Shown: positions 1 through 10,386, counted from the first letter of the stretch. The stretch: DNA of 60,830 nucleotides from Acidimicrobiia bacterium (GCA_028376655.1 JAONAZ010000006.1:1-60830); one strand, 5' to 3'. The notes: a model not told the origin generated them from the letters alone. Made by a program: numbers and translations.

Positions 1-1
1 T

Positions 2-904
2 TTCGGCCAGTTGAGTAAAGTCTTCCTCTGTAAAAAGCTCTTCTCTTGAGAGAGATTCTTCAAATCTCAAAATAGGATCCCTATCCATCCAAAACTCTCG
101 CACTTCATCACCAACATATTCCGCGGGATCATGACCAGCATGTCCGTAGTGTCTAAAGGTAACTAGCTCTATTAGTGTTGGTCCTTTACCAGAACTTGCT
201 TTTTCACGTGCTTTATGCATTGTGTTAATGACTTCATAAATATTATTACCGTCAATTATTACAGATTCGATTCCATATCCTAAACCTCTATCTGCAACAT
301 TAGGGGTACCAAATTCTGTTTCATTTGGAGAGGAGTAAGCAAACTGATTGTTTTGAACAGTAAAAATAATTGGAAGATTTTGTACCCCCGCCATATTGAT
401 ACTTTCGTGCCATGTTCCGGTTGCTGTGGCCCCTTCACCACAGTTTGCAAATGCAACAACATCATTATTCTCAAACTGAGCTGTTAATGCCACACCTAAC
501 GCAACGGGAGCTGAATCTGGTAATGGTGAAACAACCATTAATGTTCCCTTGTCGACTAAACCAAAATGACTGTTTCCATCACGGCCTTTTGATGGGCCAT
601 CTTTTTTACCGTAAAAGTTTAGAGCAATTTCTTTAAGGGTTACCCCTCTATATATCTGTACCCCTAAATCTCTGTGTGTTCCCCCGAAGACATCTTGAGG
701 TTCCATACCTGTTCCAATACCTGCCATTGAGGCCTCTTGACCAATACCTGGATAGACTGCTCCAGAAAGTTGTCCACCTTTATACATTTTTAAGAGCCTG
801 TCTTCAAGAATTCTTTGAGTCTTCATTGACTTATAGATATCCCAAAGTTTATCTTTTGATAAAGATGCAGAGTGTCCAAGTCTTTCAATTTTCTTTATTT
901 CCAT
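2..904 (-). CDS. Thiamine-PP-dependent 2-oxoacid (pyruvate-type) dehydrogenase E1 alpha subunit, partial (3' end outside window)
   Basis: Reverse-strand translation from ATG at 904: MEIKKIERLGHSASLSKDKLWDIYKSMKTQRILEDRLLKMYKGGQLSGAVYPGIGQEA...GRDGNSHFG...NCGEGATATGTWHESINMAG...; E1-alpha TPP-binding type sequence. Not in the ORF track because it runs off the window edge. ATG overlaps the stop of the upstream E3 gene. Confidence 0.88.
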   Translation of the reverse strand, partial: MEIKKIERLGHSASLSKDKLWDIYKSMKTQRILEDRLLKMYKGGQLSGAVYPGIGQEASMAGIGTGMEPQDVFGGTHRDLGVQIYRGVTLKEIALNFYGKKDGPSKGRDGNSHFGLVDKGTLMVVSPLPDSAPVALGVALTAQFENNDVVAFANCGEGATATGTWHESINMAGVQNLPIIFTVQNNQFAYSSPNETEFGTPNVADRGLGYGIESVIIDGNNIYEVINTMHKAREKASSGKGPTLIELVTFRHYGHAGHDPAEYVGDEVREFWMDRDPILRFEESLSREELFTEEDFTQLAE

Positions 905-2271
905 TAGTGAAGTCCCTTTCCATTTAAAGATAATAGTGACTCTCCAACAGCTTCACTTAAAGTTGGATGAGCATGTATAAATTCAGCAGCCTCATCTGGA
1001 AGTGCCTCCCAGCCAACCATATACATTAATTCATGAATCATTTCTCCAGCACTTGGACCACATATACTTGCACCCACTATAGGGCCATCTTTTTGAGCAT
1101 AGACTTTGACCAAACCTTGATTCTGATTTTGTATCATAGCTCTTCCAATCCCTGCAAAACTATGCTGTGCTTGGTTTATCTCAATTTCTTCTAATTTTGC
1201 TTTATCAGAGTTTAAACCTACTTCAGCAAGCTCAGGATTTGTATAGACAACATAAGGAATCGCAGAATAGTTAATTGGGCTTGGATTTCCCGTTGCAATA
1301 TAAGTTACTGCTGACATTGCCTCTGCAAATGCTACATGTGCTAGTTGAGGGGAATTGCTTATGATATCCCCTGCTGCAAAAATATTCTCAGTACCTATTA
1401 CTTGCATTGTTTCAAGATTCACATCTATGTATCCGTTTTTTGTGATCACAGAAATATCTTCTAGACCAATATTTTCAGTGAGAGGGCTTCGTCCAATAGC
1501 TACTAGGATCGTACTAAAGGTTTCCTTCTCTCCATCTGAGAAAAGAACCTCTTTATCGTTAACAGAGTCTATTGATGTGCCCATCTTGAAAGAAACACCT
1601 CTTTTAGTAAGTTGTTTTCTTAATTCTCCAGAAGTTCTTTTATCAAGTCCTGGAAGTATCTCTTTTTCGAGTTCAACAACAGTCACATTCGTACCCAGAT
1701 CAATGAGAGCACTTGCAAATTCACAACCTATAGCTCCAGCACCAACAATACAAACGTTCTTTGGTGGTTGTTCCCATTTGAGGGCTGAATCTGAACTTAT
1801 GATGAAATCATTATCAAATTGTAAACTTGGTAATTCTCTTGGTTTACTACCGGTAGCAAGAAGTATATAGTCCGTTTCTATAATTGTTTCAGAGCCATCT
1901 TCCTTTTTAACAAGGACAGATTGTTCATTTTCTATCTTCCCCCAGCCATCAATAACATTTACTTTTTTACTTTTAAGCAACATGCCAATTCCATTGACTA
2001 ATCCTGAAATTATGTCTTGTCTTTTTGAGGCTGATTTATTCCAATCTATTTCTGAAGTTTCGACTTTAATACCATAATCAGAAGCGTTATTAATTTCATG
2101 GTTAAGCTCTGCGAGGTGTAACCAATATTTTGCAGGTATGCACCCTCTATTTAGACAAGTTCCACCAAGAATATCTGACTCTATAAGAGTTACTTCAAGA
2201 TCAAAGTTATTTGCATAAAGAGCAGCTGCATATCCAGCTGGTCCTCCGCCAATAATGGTTAATTTTTTCAA
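904..2271 (-). CDS. lpdA: Dihydrolipoyl dehydrogenase (E3)
   Basis: GGGPAGYAAA FAD motif, redox-active GGTCLNRGCIPAK, GAGAIGCEFA NAD motif, C-terminal HAHPTLSEA; adjacent to E1 alpha. Confidence 0.95.
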   Translation of the reverse strand: MKKLTIIGGGPAGYAAALYANNFDLEVTLIESDILGGTCLNRGCIPAKYWLHLAELNHEINNASDYGIKVETSEIDWNKSASKRQDIISGLVNGIGMLLKSKKVNVIDGWGKIENEQSVLVKKEDGSETIIETDYILLATGSKPRELPSLQFDNDFIISSDSALKWEQPPKNVCIVGAGAIGCEFASALIDLGTNVTVVELEKEILPGLDKRTSGELRKQLTKRGVSFKMGTSIDSVNDKEVLFSDGEKETFSTILVAIGRSPLTENIGLEDISVITKNGYIDVNLETMQVIGTENIFAAGDIISNSPQLAHVAFAEAMSAVTYIATGNPSPINYSAIPYVVYTNPELAEVGLNSDKAKLEEIEINQAQHSFAGIGRAMIQNQNQGLVKVYAQKDGPIVGASICGPSAGEMIHELMYMVGWEALPDEAAEFIHAHPTLSEAVGESLLSLNGKGLH

Positions 2272-2434
2272 ATTACCTCTTCCTAGATAGGGTTTCTATC
2301 AAATCGAGATAATAACTGTACTTTCTTCAGGGGTTCCCATTAAAAGTAGTCAAAGTTATTGTCACTATTAAATCTAGTAAAAAAGAATACATTTACCAAC
2401 TCAAGATACTCCATTAATTTGATAAGATATACGT

Positions 2435-2521
2435 ATGCAGACCAGATTCTTAATACTTTCATCTCTATTAACTGGTTTACTTATCCTTGTATCTTTTGGA
2501 GTTTGGCTAATAACGAATTAA
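2435..2521 (+). CDS. Possible 28-aa single-TM microprotein
   Basis: MQTRFLILSSLLTGLLILVSFGVWLITN*; one hydrophobic helix, ends 1 nt before the next ORF; TAAGAT -10-like element about 7 nt upstream of ATG. Confidence 0.3.
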   Translation: MQTRFLILSSLLTGLLILVSFGVWLITN

Positions 2522-2522
2522 T

Positions 2523-3485
2523 ATGAATAGTTTTCAAATGCCTAATGGGATTTACCATATCCCCCTTAGGCTCCCGTGGAGCACACCAAGTAACGTGAAT
2601 GTTTATCTTATCGAAGATGATGATGGATACGTCATGATTGATTGTGGTGTAAATGGGTCAGAGTATCTTGACTTACTAAAAGGTCACCTAAATGAAATTG
2701 GAATAAAATTTAATGATATTAAATTATTGATAGGTACCCATATGCATCTTGATCACATAGGCCTATCTGGTAGCTTAAGAGAATTTGATATACCTTTGGC
2801 GCTCTTCGAAAATAGTGTTGACTATCTCAAAGAATACAACGACTGGTCAGTCAGATTTAAAGATTTAATTAGAATGGCAAAGAATGAGCACGCTCCTTCA
2901 GATTTCATTAATAATCTTAAATCAATCACAACACCTCTATACGCTGGAAAATTGACAAAACCAGATGTCCTATTGTCTGAAGGCAAAATTACTTCACTTA
3001 ATAGAAAAATTAATGTTCTGTTTACACCTGGTCATGATTACAGTGAAATATCTCTTCATGATGAACACTCAAAAATTATATTTTCTGGTGACCATATATT
3101 ACCAAGAATTACACCTTTCATCCCAGTGCAAAATGAAAATAGTAATCTCTTAAAGGAATTTCTTGATTCTTTAGATAAGGTACACGCAGTAGATCACGAT
3201 ATTATTGCTCCTGGTCATGGGAATATAATTTCAACACCTCATAAAAGAATCGAGCAAATGAAACTTCATCATCAAAGAAGGTCTGATAAAATTTTAAGTT
3301 TTTTAAAGATAAGTGATTTGACGGGTTGGGAGCTTACAAACCAACTATTTCCTAGAGAACTAGATTCATTAAATCTCAGACTTGCATTTCAAGAAACTTT
3401 AGCACACCTTCATTTGCTAGAATCTAAGAATGAAATCTCAAGAAATTCGAAAAATGGAATAAAAAAGTGGTCTTTAACAGACTAA
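2523..3485 (+). CDS. MBL-fold metallo-hydrolase
   Basis: GTHMHLDHIG (HxHxDH), later TPGHDYSEIS, FSGDHIL and APGHG metal ligands. Confidence 0.9.
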   Translation: MNSFQMPNGIYHIPLRLPWSTPSNVNVYLIEDDDGYVMIDCGVNGSEYLDLLKGHLNEIGIKFNDIKLLIGTHMHLDHIGLSGSLREFDIPLALFENSVDYLKEYNDWSVRFKDLIRMAKNEHAPSDFINNLKSITTPLYAGKLTKPDVLLSEGKITSLNRKINVLFTPGHDYSEISLHDEHSKIIFSGDHILPRITPFIPVQNENSNLLKEFLDSLDKVHAVDHDIIAPGHGNIISTPHKRIEQMKLHHQRRSDKILSFLKISDLTGWELTNQLFPRELDSLNLRLAFQETLAHLHLLESKNEISRNSKNGIKKWSLTD

Positions 3486-3685
3486 AGGGCCTTGTAGCCT
3501 CTGTTATTTGCTTCTTCTAATGTGTCTGGTGAAAAAGATTGAATTTTGTTATTCTTCAACATTTCCTTTTCTTTAAATAGAACTTCCAGAGTTTTAAATT
3601 GTTCTTCATCGTCACAGTCGTATACCTTCATATTTAAACGATTCCCAAGAAATCTATAATTATCAAACCTATTTAAACGAGCCAC
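3482..3685 (-). CDS. Hypothetical small protein (67 aa), downstream of acyl-CoA dehydrogenase
   Basis: ORF immediately after the stop of the upstream gene on the same strand. Confidence 0.5.
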   Translation of the reverse strand: MARLNRFDNYRFLGNRLNMKVYDCDDEEQFKTLEVLFKEKEMLKNNKIQSFSPDTLEEANNRGYKAL

Positions 3686-3686
3686 T

Positions 3687-4808
3687 TTATAAATTAATCA
3701 GTTCTGCAATTTTAGATCTTGCTGACTTGGAAGAGCCAAACAATAATGAATCGGATTTTGCTTTTTTGAAATATAAATGTGCAGGATGCTCCCAAGTAAA
3801 CCCAATACCTCCATGTACCTGTATATTGTCACCTGCTATTTTGTTGTACACTTCTGAACAGTAAGATTTAGCTAGTAATGAACTCATCTCTAATTCCGTT
3901 GCATCGTTTATGTCAACCCTTACTGAATTATAAGCTAAAGATTTTGCACTTTCTATTTGGAGTAACATGTTTGCACATATATGCTGAATTGCCTGGAATG
4001 AGCCAATAGGTCTTCCAAACTGAATTCTCTCTTTTGCATAACTTGTTGACATCTCCAGACATGCCTGGGAACCCCCAACCTGTTCCATTGAAAGAAAAGC
4101 TATCGCTATGTTTTGTACTTTGTTCCATACACTGAGTTCTTCATCCATAACAATCATTATATTTTCCGAAGAAACAGCTACATCCTTGAATGTAATTTCA
4201 GTTAATGGTCTAGTTTGGTCAAGAGATGGAGTATTTTTTATATCTATACCCGCATCAGTAGTTTTCACAAGCACAAACTTAAATTCATTTCCATCTTTTG
4301 CTAGTACTGCAACATAGTCAGACACATCACCAAACATTACATATTTTTTTATTCCATTCAGTATCCAACCATCACCCGAAGAGATAAGAGATGTTTGGAC
4401 ACTTTCGTTGTTAATCTCATATTTATCACTTTCATATAATCCAAAAGTACCAATTTTTTCTCCAGATATAATTTCAGATAAATAAGTTTTTTTAATTTCA
4501 TCACTTGAATTTAAAAGTAAATGTTTAAACACAACACCTGAACTAAAAAGAGGAATGATTGGTAAATAATATCCAGCTACCTCAGAAAGAATTGAAGCAT
4601 CAACAGTTGAGAAGCCAAGTCCTCCATCTTCCTCCGGAACATCTAAAGCTAACCAGCCCTGTTCATTAACCAGTTTCCAAATATCTGAATCTAATCTAAG
4701 GTCTTCATCAACTTTTTTTATAGTATTCAAAAGATCAATTTGCTCAGATAGTAGTTTTTCCGCATTTTCTTTTATTTCTTTTTGTAGGTCTGTAAGTATA
4801 AATTGCAT
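3687..4808 (-). CDS. Acyl-CoA dehydrogenase family protein
   Basis: RIQFGRPIGSFQAIQH, QVHGGIGFTWEHPAHLYFKKAKS motifs. Confidence 0.93.
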   Translation of the reverse strand: MQFILTDLQKEIKENAEKLLSEQIDLLNTIKKVDEDLRLDSDIWKLVNEQGWLALDVPEEDGGLGFSTVDASILSEVAGYYLPIIPLFSSGVVFKHLLLNSSDEIKKTYLSEIISGEKIGTFGLYESDKYEINNESVQTSLISSGDGWILNGIKKYVMFGDVSDYVAVLAKDGNEFKFVLVKTTDAGIDIKNTPSLDQTRPLTEITFKDVAVSSENIMIVMDEELSVWNKVQNIAIAFLSMEQVGGSQACLEMSTSYAKERIQFGRPIGSFQAIQHICANMLLQIESAKSLAYNSVRVDINDATELEMSSLLAKSYCSEVYNKIAGDNIQVHGGIGFTWEHPAHLYFKKAKSDSLLFGSSKSARSKIAELINL

Positions 4809-4884
4809 TTTCTTAGTCTAATTTTATTTTTTATTTTTCGTATTGAAATATCGTTTGTTTTTATAAATAATTAACATGGTGTAT

Positions 4885-5607
4885 ATGTTAAAAATTACAA
4901 ACTTACACGCAAACGTAGAAGACACTCCTATTTTAAAAGGAATTAATTTAGAAATTAATCCTGGAGAGGTTCATGCAATTATGGGACCAAACGGATCTGG
5001 TAAATCTACCTTATCTAATGTCTTGATGGGCAACCCTGTTTATGAGGTAACAGAGGGAACAATACTTTTTAATGGGAAAGATATTACTGAAGAAACTGTG
5101 AACAATAGAGCAAAAGAAGGAATGTTCCTGGCTTTTCAGTATCCTGAATCAATTCCTGGAGTGACAATTGTCAATATGCTAAAAACAGCACTCACCAATA
5201 TTGAAAATACTGAATATTCAACCCTTGAACTAAGGCTAAGAGTTGCAGATGCCATGAAAGATTTAGGCTTATCTCCAGATTTTGTAGATAGATACTTAAA
5301 TGAAGGCTTCTCTGGTGGGGAAAGAAAGCGTAATGAAATACTCCAGTTAGCAGTATTAAATCCAAAACTTGCCATTCTAGATGAAACTGATTCTGGATTA
5401 GATGTTGATGGATTGAGAATAGTTGGTGAAGGTATCAGTAAACTGAGAACGCCTGAGAGAGGATATCTTATAATAACTCATTACCAAAGGCTATTGGAGT
5501 ACATAACACCTGATTTTGTACACGTGTTTGTAGATGGAAAAATTGTAGAAACAGGTGGTAAAGAATTATCTGATAAACTAGAAAAAGAAGGATATGAATC
5601 ATACTAA
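4885..5607 (+). CDS. sufC: Fe-S cluster assembly ATPase SufC (copy 1)
   Basis: Walker A GPNGSGKST, signature FSGGERKRNEI, LDETDSGLDVDGL; ORF track starts at 4876 but MLKITNLHAN at 4885 matches usual SufC N-termini. Confidence 0.93.
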   Translation: MLKITNLHANVEDTPILKGINLEINPGEVHAIMGPNGSGKSTLSNVLMGNPVYEVTEGTILFNGKDITEETVNNRAKEGMFLAFQYPESIPGVTIVNMLKTALTNIENTEYSTLELRLRVADAMKDLGLSPDFVDRYLNEGFSGGERKRNEILQLAVLNPKLAILDETDSGLDVDGLRIVGEGISKLRTPERGYLIITHYQRLLEYITPDFVHVFVDGKIVETGGKELSDKLEKEGYESY

Positions 5608-6830
5608 TGAGTGAGTTTGTAGATATTAAAAAAGACTTTCCTATTTTTAATCGCGAAATTAACTCTAAAAAGTTAACATACCTTGATTCTGGTGCAACAG
5701 CACAAAAACCACAAATAGTTATAGACGCCATGAATAATGTTTACACTAATACAAATGCCAATGTTCACCGTGGAACTTATGTACTATCTGCTGAAACAAC
5801 ACAACTTTATGAAGATGTTCGAAAAAAATGTAAGAAATTTTTGAATGCATATAGCTCTGATGAGATAATTTTTACGAAAGGTGCAACTGAAGGTTTTAAT
5901 TTTCTAGCTAACTCTATTTCTAAAAAATATCTCAAACCTGGAGATGAGATTTTACTTACTGAAATAGAACACCATGCAAACATTATCCCCTGGCAGATGG
6001 TTGCAAAACAATATGATTTACAAATTAAATACATAAAGATTGATGAAAATTTTAGTATTGACTTAGATGATCTTAAAGAAAAAATATCAACCAAAACTAA
6101 GGTTGTCTCTATCACGGGAGAATCTAATCTCTCCGGATTGCTTCCAGATATAAAATTGATTAGCACACTGGTGAAGGAAAATTCAGATGCATTGTTCATA
6201 CTTGATGGGGCACAACTCGTCCCTCATAGAAAAGTTGACGTTCAGGCTTTAGGGATTGACTTTATATTATTTTCTGGTCACAAATTATTAGGTCCTACAG
6301 GGATAGGGATTGTTTGGGGAAGATTAGATTTATTAAATGAGCTCGAACCTGTATCAGGTGGTGGAGATATGATTGAAGAGGTTTACTATGATCGAGCAAC
6401 ATGGGCTCCAGTACCACACAAATTTGAGGCTGGAACACCTCCTTATGTAGAGGCAATTGGACTAGGTGCAGCAATTGACTACTTAGAGAACATTACAATG
6501 GAAAAAGTCTCTCAGCATTCAGACACACTTAGAAAATATGCTCAGGGAATATTTTCAGATATTGACAGGGTCAACGTAATTCATACAAATGAAGAGTTTG
6601 CTGGTTGTACATTTAGTATGTATGTTGATCAAATACACGCAACAGATATTTCACTGATGCTTGATACATACGGTGTAGCTGTGAGAGCAGGCCACCACTG
6701 TGTCCAGCCTTTCCACAGAAAATTAGGGATAGATGCAACTTTCAGAGCAACAGGATATATTTACAACGATGAAAATGATCTTGATGTTTTTAAAGATGCA
6801 CTTTTGAGCAGTATTGAAATGTTGGGTTAA
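5607..6830 (+). CDS. sufS: Cysteine desulfurase SufS
   Basis: YLDSGATAQKP, EHHANIIPWQ, SGHKLLGPTGIG (PLP Lys), RAGHHCVQP active Cys. Confidence 0.95.
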   Translation: MSEFVDIKKDFPIFNREINSKKLTYLDSGATAQKPQIVIDAMNNVYTNTNANVHRGTYVLSAETTQLYEDVRKKCKKFLNAYSSDEIIFTKGATEGFNFLANSISKKYLKPGDEILLTEIEHHANIIPWQMVAKQYDLQIKYIKIDENFSIDLDDLKEKISTKTKVVSITGESNLSGLLPDIKLISTLVKENSDALFILDGAQLVPHRKVDVQALGIDFILFSGHKLLGPTGIGIVWGRLDLLNELEPVSGGGDMIEEVYYDRATWAPVPHKFEAGTPPYVEAIGLGAAIDYLENITMEKVSQHSDTLRKYAQGIFSDIDRVNVIHTNEEFAGCTFSMYVDQIHATDISLMLDTYGVAVRAGHHCVQPFHRKLGIDATFRATGYIYNDENDLDVFKDALLSSIEMLG

Positions 6831-6833
6831 TCA

Positions 6834-7250
6834 ATGGCTATTGATCAAAAGGTACAAGATTATAAAAAGATGTTAGATTTATTTCCAAATGCACAAGAAA
6901 AATATCAATATTTAATTGAACAAGCAAAAGATAATACCAATTTTCCTGAAGAGCTTAGAAATGACAATTTCAAAGTTAGTGGATGTCAGAGCCAAGTTTG
7001 GTTAATTCCAGAAGAAAAAGATGAAAAAGTATATTTTATGAGTGATTCTGATGCACTCATTGCAAAAGGATTAGTAACTCTCATTGCATCAATTTATTCA
7101 GATGAAACACCAGAAGATATAATCAATTCCGAAATAGATTTAATGGAAGAGTTTGAACTTGGAGTAATTTTAAGCCCAGCTAGAAGAAATGGTGCTTTTA
7201 ATATGTTAAAACTGATTAAAGATTACGCAGTAAAACTCAAAAAAGCTTAA
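6834..7250 (+). CDS. sufE: SufE-type sulfur acceptor
   Basis: VSGCQSQVWL active-site motif; follows sufS. Confidence 0.92.
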   Translation: MAIDQKVQDYKKMLDLFPNAQEKYQYLIEQAKDNTNFPEELRNDNFKVSGCQSQVWLIPEEKDEKVYFMSDSDALIAKGLVTLIASIYSDETPEDIINSEIDLMEEFELGVILSPARRNGAFNMLKLIKDYAVKLKKA

Positions 7251-7252
7251 AT

Positions 7253-7738
7253 TTATATCCACCAATTTTCATGCGCGAACTCTATCCAAACTGGATTAGT
7301 AAATTTTGCAACTTCTTTAACAAAGTAATGTGGTTCAAATTCACTTTCATTGTTCCACCAAAGTGACATAAATCTAACATCACATTCGTGATTAATATTT
7401 TCTTTTATATATGCAGATAGTTTTTCGAATGTTTCTCCACTGTCACAAATATCATCAACAATAAGTACTTTTTTATCAGATGGCCTTGGGAGATAATTTT
7501 CCCAATGTGGAAAATCTCTTGTTGAAGCATGAACGGGTTTAAATGGGACATTTAATTTATGAGACATCATGACACCTGGAATAAGGCCACCCCTACTAAT
7601 TCCAACAATTACGTCTGGTTGGAATTCATCTTTTTCTAGTTGTTCGCAAACCAAGCCTGTATCTTTAAATTGTTCATCCCAAGTGTAATTTAGTTTTTCC
7701 ATATGATGAATAATTCTATCAAATTTAGAATCCATCAC
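7253..7738 (-). CDS. Phosphoribosyltransferase family protein
   Basis: PRPP loop VLIVDDICDSGETF; GISRGGLIPGVMMSHKL. Confidence 0.88.
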   Translation of the reverse strand: MMDSKFDRIIHHMEKLNYTWDEQFKDTGLVCEQLEKDEFQPDVIVGISRGGLIPGVMMSHKLNVPFKPVHASTRDFPHWENYLPRPSDKKVLIVDDICDSGETFEKLSAYIKENINHECDVRFMSLWWNNESEFEPHYFVKEVAKFTNPVWIEFAHENWWI

Positions 7739-7793
7739 GACAATTATTTGAATAAATATTTACCTCTAAAATTAATTCGTTAGTTGTGGTTCG

Positions 7794-7824
7794 TTTATAA
7801 TGAGCTCATGAAAAGGAGGTAAGG
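7794..7824 (+). promoter_or_regulatory. Putative promoter -10 (TATAAT) and strong Shine-Dalgarno (AGGAGG) for the nucleoside-binding lipoprotein
   Basis: cgtttataatgagctcatgaaaaggaggtaagg immediately before ATG 7825. Confidence 0.6.
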
Positions 7825-8832
7825 ATGCATAAAAGATGGGCGGTAGGTCTAATCTTAATCAGTATTCTTACTACGGCATGCGGTGGAGCCGCATCCGTAG
7901 ACGAATATAAAGCTGCATTTGTGTACGTAGGTCCAACTGACGATGGTGGTTGGTCTCAAGCACATGATGTAGGTCGACAATATCTAGTAGAACAAACTGG
8001 TATTCAAACGGAGTACACAGCTCTAGTACCAGAAGATGCTACAGAATTCAGAACAGTTGCAGAAGCATATATTGAACAAGGTTACAATATTATCTTTGGA
8101 ACTACTTTTGGGTATATAGATGCAATGGCGGAAATGGCAGAGGAATATCCAGATGTTATTTTCTTACACTGTTCAGGTTATCTGAATAACGATACGAACT
8201 TTGCAAATTATTTTGGAAAGATGTATCAACCTAGATATCTCTCTGGTTTAGCTGCAGGAGCTATGACTGATTCAAATAAAATTGGTTATGTTGCGGCTTT
8301 TCCAATACCGGAAGTAATTAGAGGAATTAATGCTTTTGCTGCAGGTGTAAATGAGGTAAATCCTGAAGCTACTGTTGAAGTGGTTTGGACATTCACCTGG
8401 TTTGGTCCAGAAGCAGAAACGCAAGCTGCAAATGCTTTACTTGAAAAAGGTGCAGATGTTCTTGCTCAACATCAAGACTCCACAGCAACCGGATTAGCTG
8501 CAGAAGCTGCTGGTGCAAAATGGATATCTTACAATACCGCTTACGGACAAAACTCTGCTCCGGAAGCTTTTGTGACAGCTCCAGTCTGGGATTGGGGTCC
8601 ATATTATGTAAATATTGTTGAGCAGATAATAGATGGAACTTTCACAACAGAAAGTTACTGGGGAGGCATGGAAACTGGTTTAGTTTCTCTATATGACTTA
8701 TCTTCAGATGTGCCATCTGATACAGCAACATTAATTGCAGAAAAAACTGAGGCTATTATCGATGGAAGTTTAGAAGTTGAAATAGTTGAAGAAGAATTTA
8801 TTAGTAACGTTATCGGAACGGTAAATCCGTAA
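7825..8832 (+). CDS. BMP family (PnrA/Med-like) nucleoside-binding lipoprotein
   Basis: Lipobox LTTACGG; VYVGPTDDGGWSQAHDVGRQ; adjacent ABC ATPase and two permeases. Confidence 0.9.
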   Translation: MHKRWAVGLILISILTTACGGAASVDEYKAAFVYVGPTDDGGWSQAHDVGRQYLVEQTGIQTEYTALVPEDATEFRTVAEAYIEQGYNIIFGTTFGYIDAMAEMAEEYPDVIFLHCSGYLNNDTNFANYFGKMYQPRYLSGLAAGAMTDSNKIGYVAAFPIPEVIRGINAFAAGVNEVNPEATVEVVWTFTWFGPEAETQAANALLEKGADVLAQHQDSTATGLAAEAAGAKWISYNTAYGQNSAPEAFVTAPVWDWGPYYVNIVEQIIDGTFTTESYWGGMETGLVSLYDLSSDVPSDTATLIAEKTEAIIDGSLEVEIVEEEFISNVIGTVNP

Positions 8833-8842
8833 CGTAGAATTT

Positions 8843-8878
8843 TTACAATGTCCTGATCTTTCGATTAGGACATTGTAA
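8843..8878 (+). terminator. Intercistronic stem-loop between substrate-binding protein and ATPase genes
   Basis: Perfect 12-bp inverted repeat TTACAATGTCCT / AGGACATTGTAA, extendable through GATC/GATT with a tttc loop; no T-tract follows. Confidence 0.7.
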
Positions 8879-8889
8879 TAAATTAATTA

Positions 8890-10386
8890 ATGAATCAAAT
8901 TATTCTAGAAGCCAAAAATATATCAAAATCTTTTGGGAAGACCCAGGCACTTAAGAACGTTGATTTTTATTTAAATAAAGCACAAATACATGGTCTACTT
9001 GGTGAAAATGGAGCTGGTAAATCATCTCTAATGAACATTTTATCTGGAATCTACCAACCAGAAGGTGGTTCTATATATATTGAGGGAGAAAAGGTTAAAA
9101 AACTTAACCCTGATCTTGCTGCCAGATTTGGGATTGGCATGGTTCATCAAGAATTCAGATTAATCAATAATTTCAGTATTAAGGACAATCTAACATTATC
9201 TAAATCAAATATTTATAAAGCTAACTTTGAAGAAGCATTTGAAAAATACTCTGAAATTTTTTCACTATCCGCAAAATCCTCAATTCTAATAAACGAGCTT
9301 TCAGTTGGAGAAAAACAAAAAATTGAGATTATAAAGCTAATTTTTAATGACAATAATATTATGTTGCTAGACGAGCCAACTGCTGTGCTTACACCCCAGG
9401 AAACAAATCAATTAAAAATATCACTAAAAAAACTTTCAAGTGAAGACGATAAGACCATTGTATTGATCACACACAAATTAAAAGAAATTCAAGAATTTAC
9501 TGAATCAATTTTCGTACTAAAAGATGGAGTAATGGTTGCAAAAGATTTAAAGACTCAAAATGTTACAAATAATGATTTAGTCACCCTCATGATGGGTGAA
9601 ATTAAGATTTCCAAAATACGAAAAGATAATCTAAAAGGTACAAATAAGCTTGAAGTTAAAAATATATTTTTTGAAAATAGTCATTCAAACGTACCAACTT
9701 TAGAAAACATATCTCTAACAGTTCAGTCAGGTGAAGTTTTAGGAATAGCAGGAGTATCTGGAAATGGCCAAGTTGAACTTGCAAATATAATTTCTGGTAT
9801 TGAAAGGGACTACAAAGGAAAAGTTATAGTTAACGGTAAAAATATTTCTAATCAAGGTGTACGAGCAAGAAAAAATTTGAATTTATCTTATATTCCTGAA
9901 AATAGACTTGGAGTTGGTCTTGCTCCCGGAGTTTCCATAATCGATAATTCTGCTGTAAAAGATTATTTTAAATCCAGACTAGGTCCGCATTTATCAAGGA
10001 ACAAAATGTTAGATTATCTAGATTTACTCATAAAACAATTTTCTATAAAAGCTCCTGACCCAAAGGCTGAGGTATCTACATTATCTGGTGGTAATATGCA
10101 GAAATTACTTATGGGTAGAGAATTAATTTCAAATCCGGAAGTAATTATTGCGGCTCAACCAACTAGAGGTCTAGATATAAGTGCTGTTGAAGCTCTCCAT
10201 GAACTTATCATCAAACAACGTGATAATGGAGCTGCAGTAATGTTAGTTTCAGAGGATTTGGATGAATTATTTAAGTTAAGTGATCGGATAATCGTTTTAT
10301 ATGAAGGACAAATAGTAAAAGAGTTCCAAATTGATGAAGCTGATATCGAAAGTGTTGGTTTAGCTATGGCGGGTTCTGTTGAATAA
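8890..10386 (+). CDS. Nucleoside ABC transporter ATP-binding protein (two ATPase domains)
   Basis: Walker A GENGAGKSS, LSVGEKQKIEI, LLDEPTAVLTPQE; second half LSGGNMQKLLMGREL, AAQPTRGLD. Confidence 0.93.
   Translation: MNQIILEAKNISKSFGKTQALKNVDFYLNKAQIHGLLGENGAGKSSLMNILSGIYQPEGGSIYIEGEKVKKLNPDLAARFGIGMVHQEFRLINNFSIKDNLTLSKSNIYKANFEEAFEKYSEIFSLSAKSSILINELSVGEKQKIEIIKLIFNDNNIMLLDEPTAVLTPQETNQLKISLKKLSSEDDKTIVLITHKLKEIQEFTESIFVLKDGVMVAKDLKTQNVTNNDLVTLMMGEIKISKIRKDNLKGTNKLEVKNIFFENSHSNVPTLENISLTVQSGEVLGIAGVSGNGQVELANIISGIERDYKGKVIVNGKNISNQGVRARKNLNLSYIPENRLGVGLAPGVSIIDNSAVKDYFKSRLGPHLSRNKMLDYLDLLIKQFSIKAPDPKAEVSTLSGGNMQKLLMGRELISNPEVIIAAQPTRGLDISAVEALHELIIKQRDNGAAVMLVSEDLDELFKLSDRIIVLYEGQIVKEFQIDEADIESVGLAMAGSVE

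Noticed and set aside
280-927. ORF-track entries 280-474, 412-636, 676-927
   Set aside because: Lie on top of the clearly coding minus-strand E1 alpha gene and have no recognisable protein features.
7739-7824. Purine riboswitch ahead of the nucleoside transporter operon
   Set aside because: The leader is too short and shows only a -10 and Shine-Dalgarno; no aptamer-like structure.
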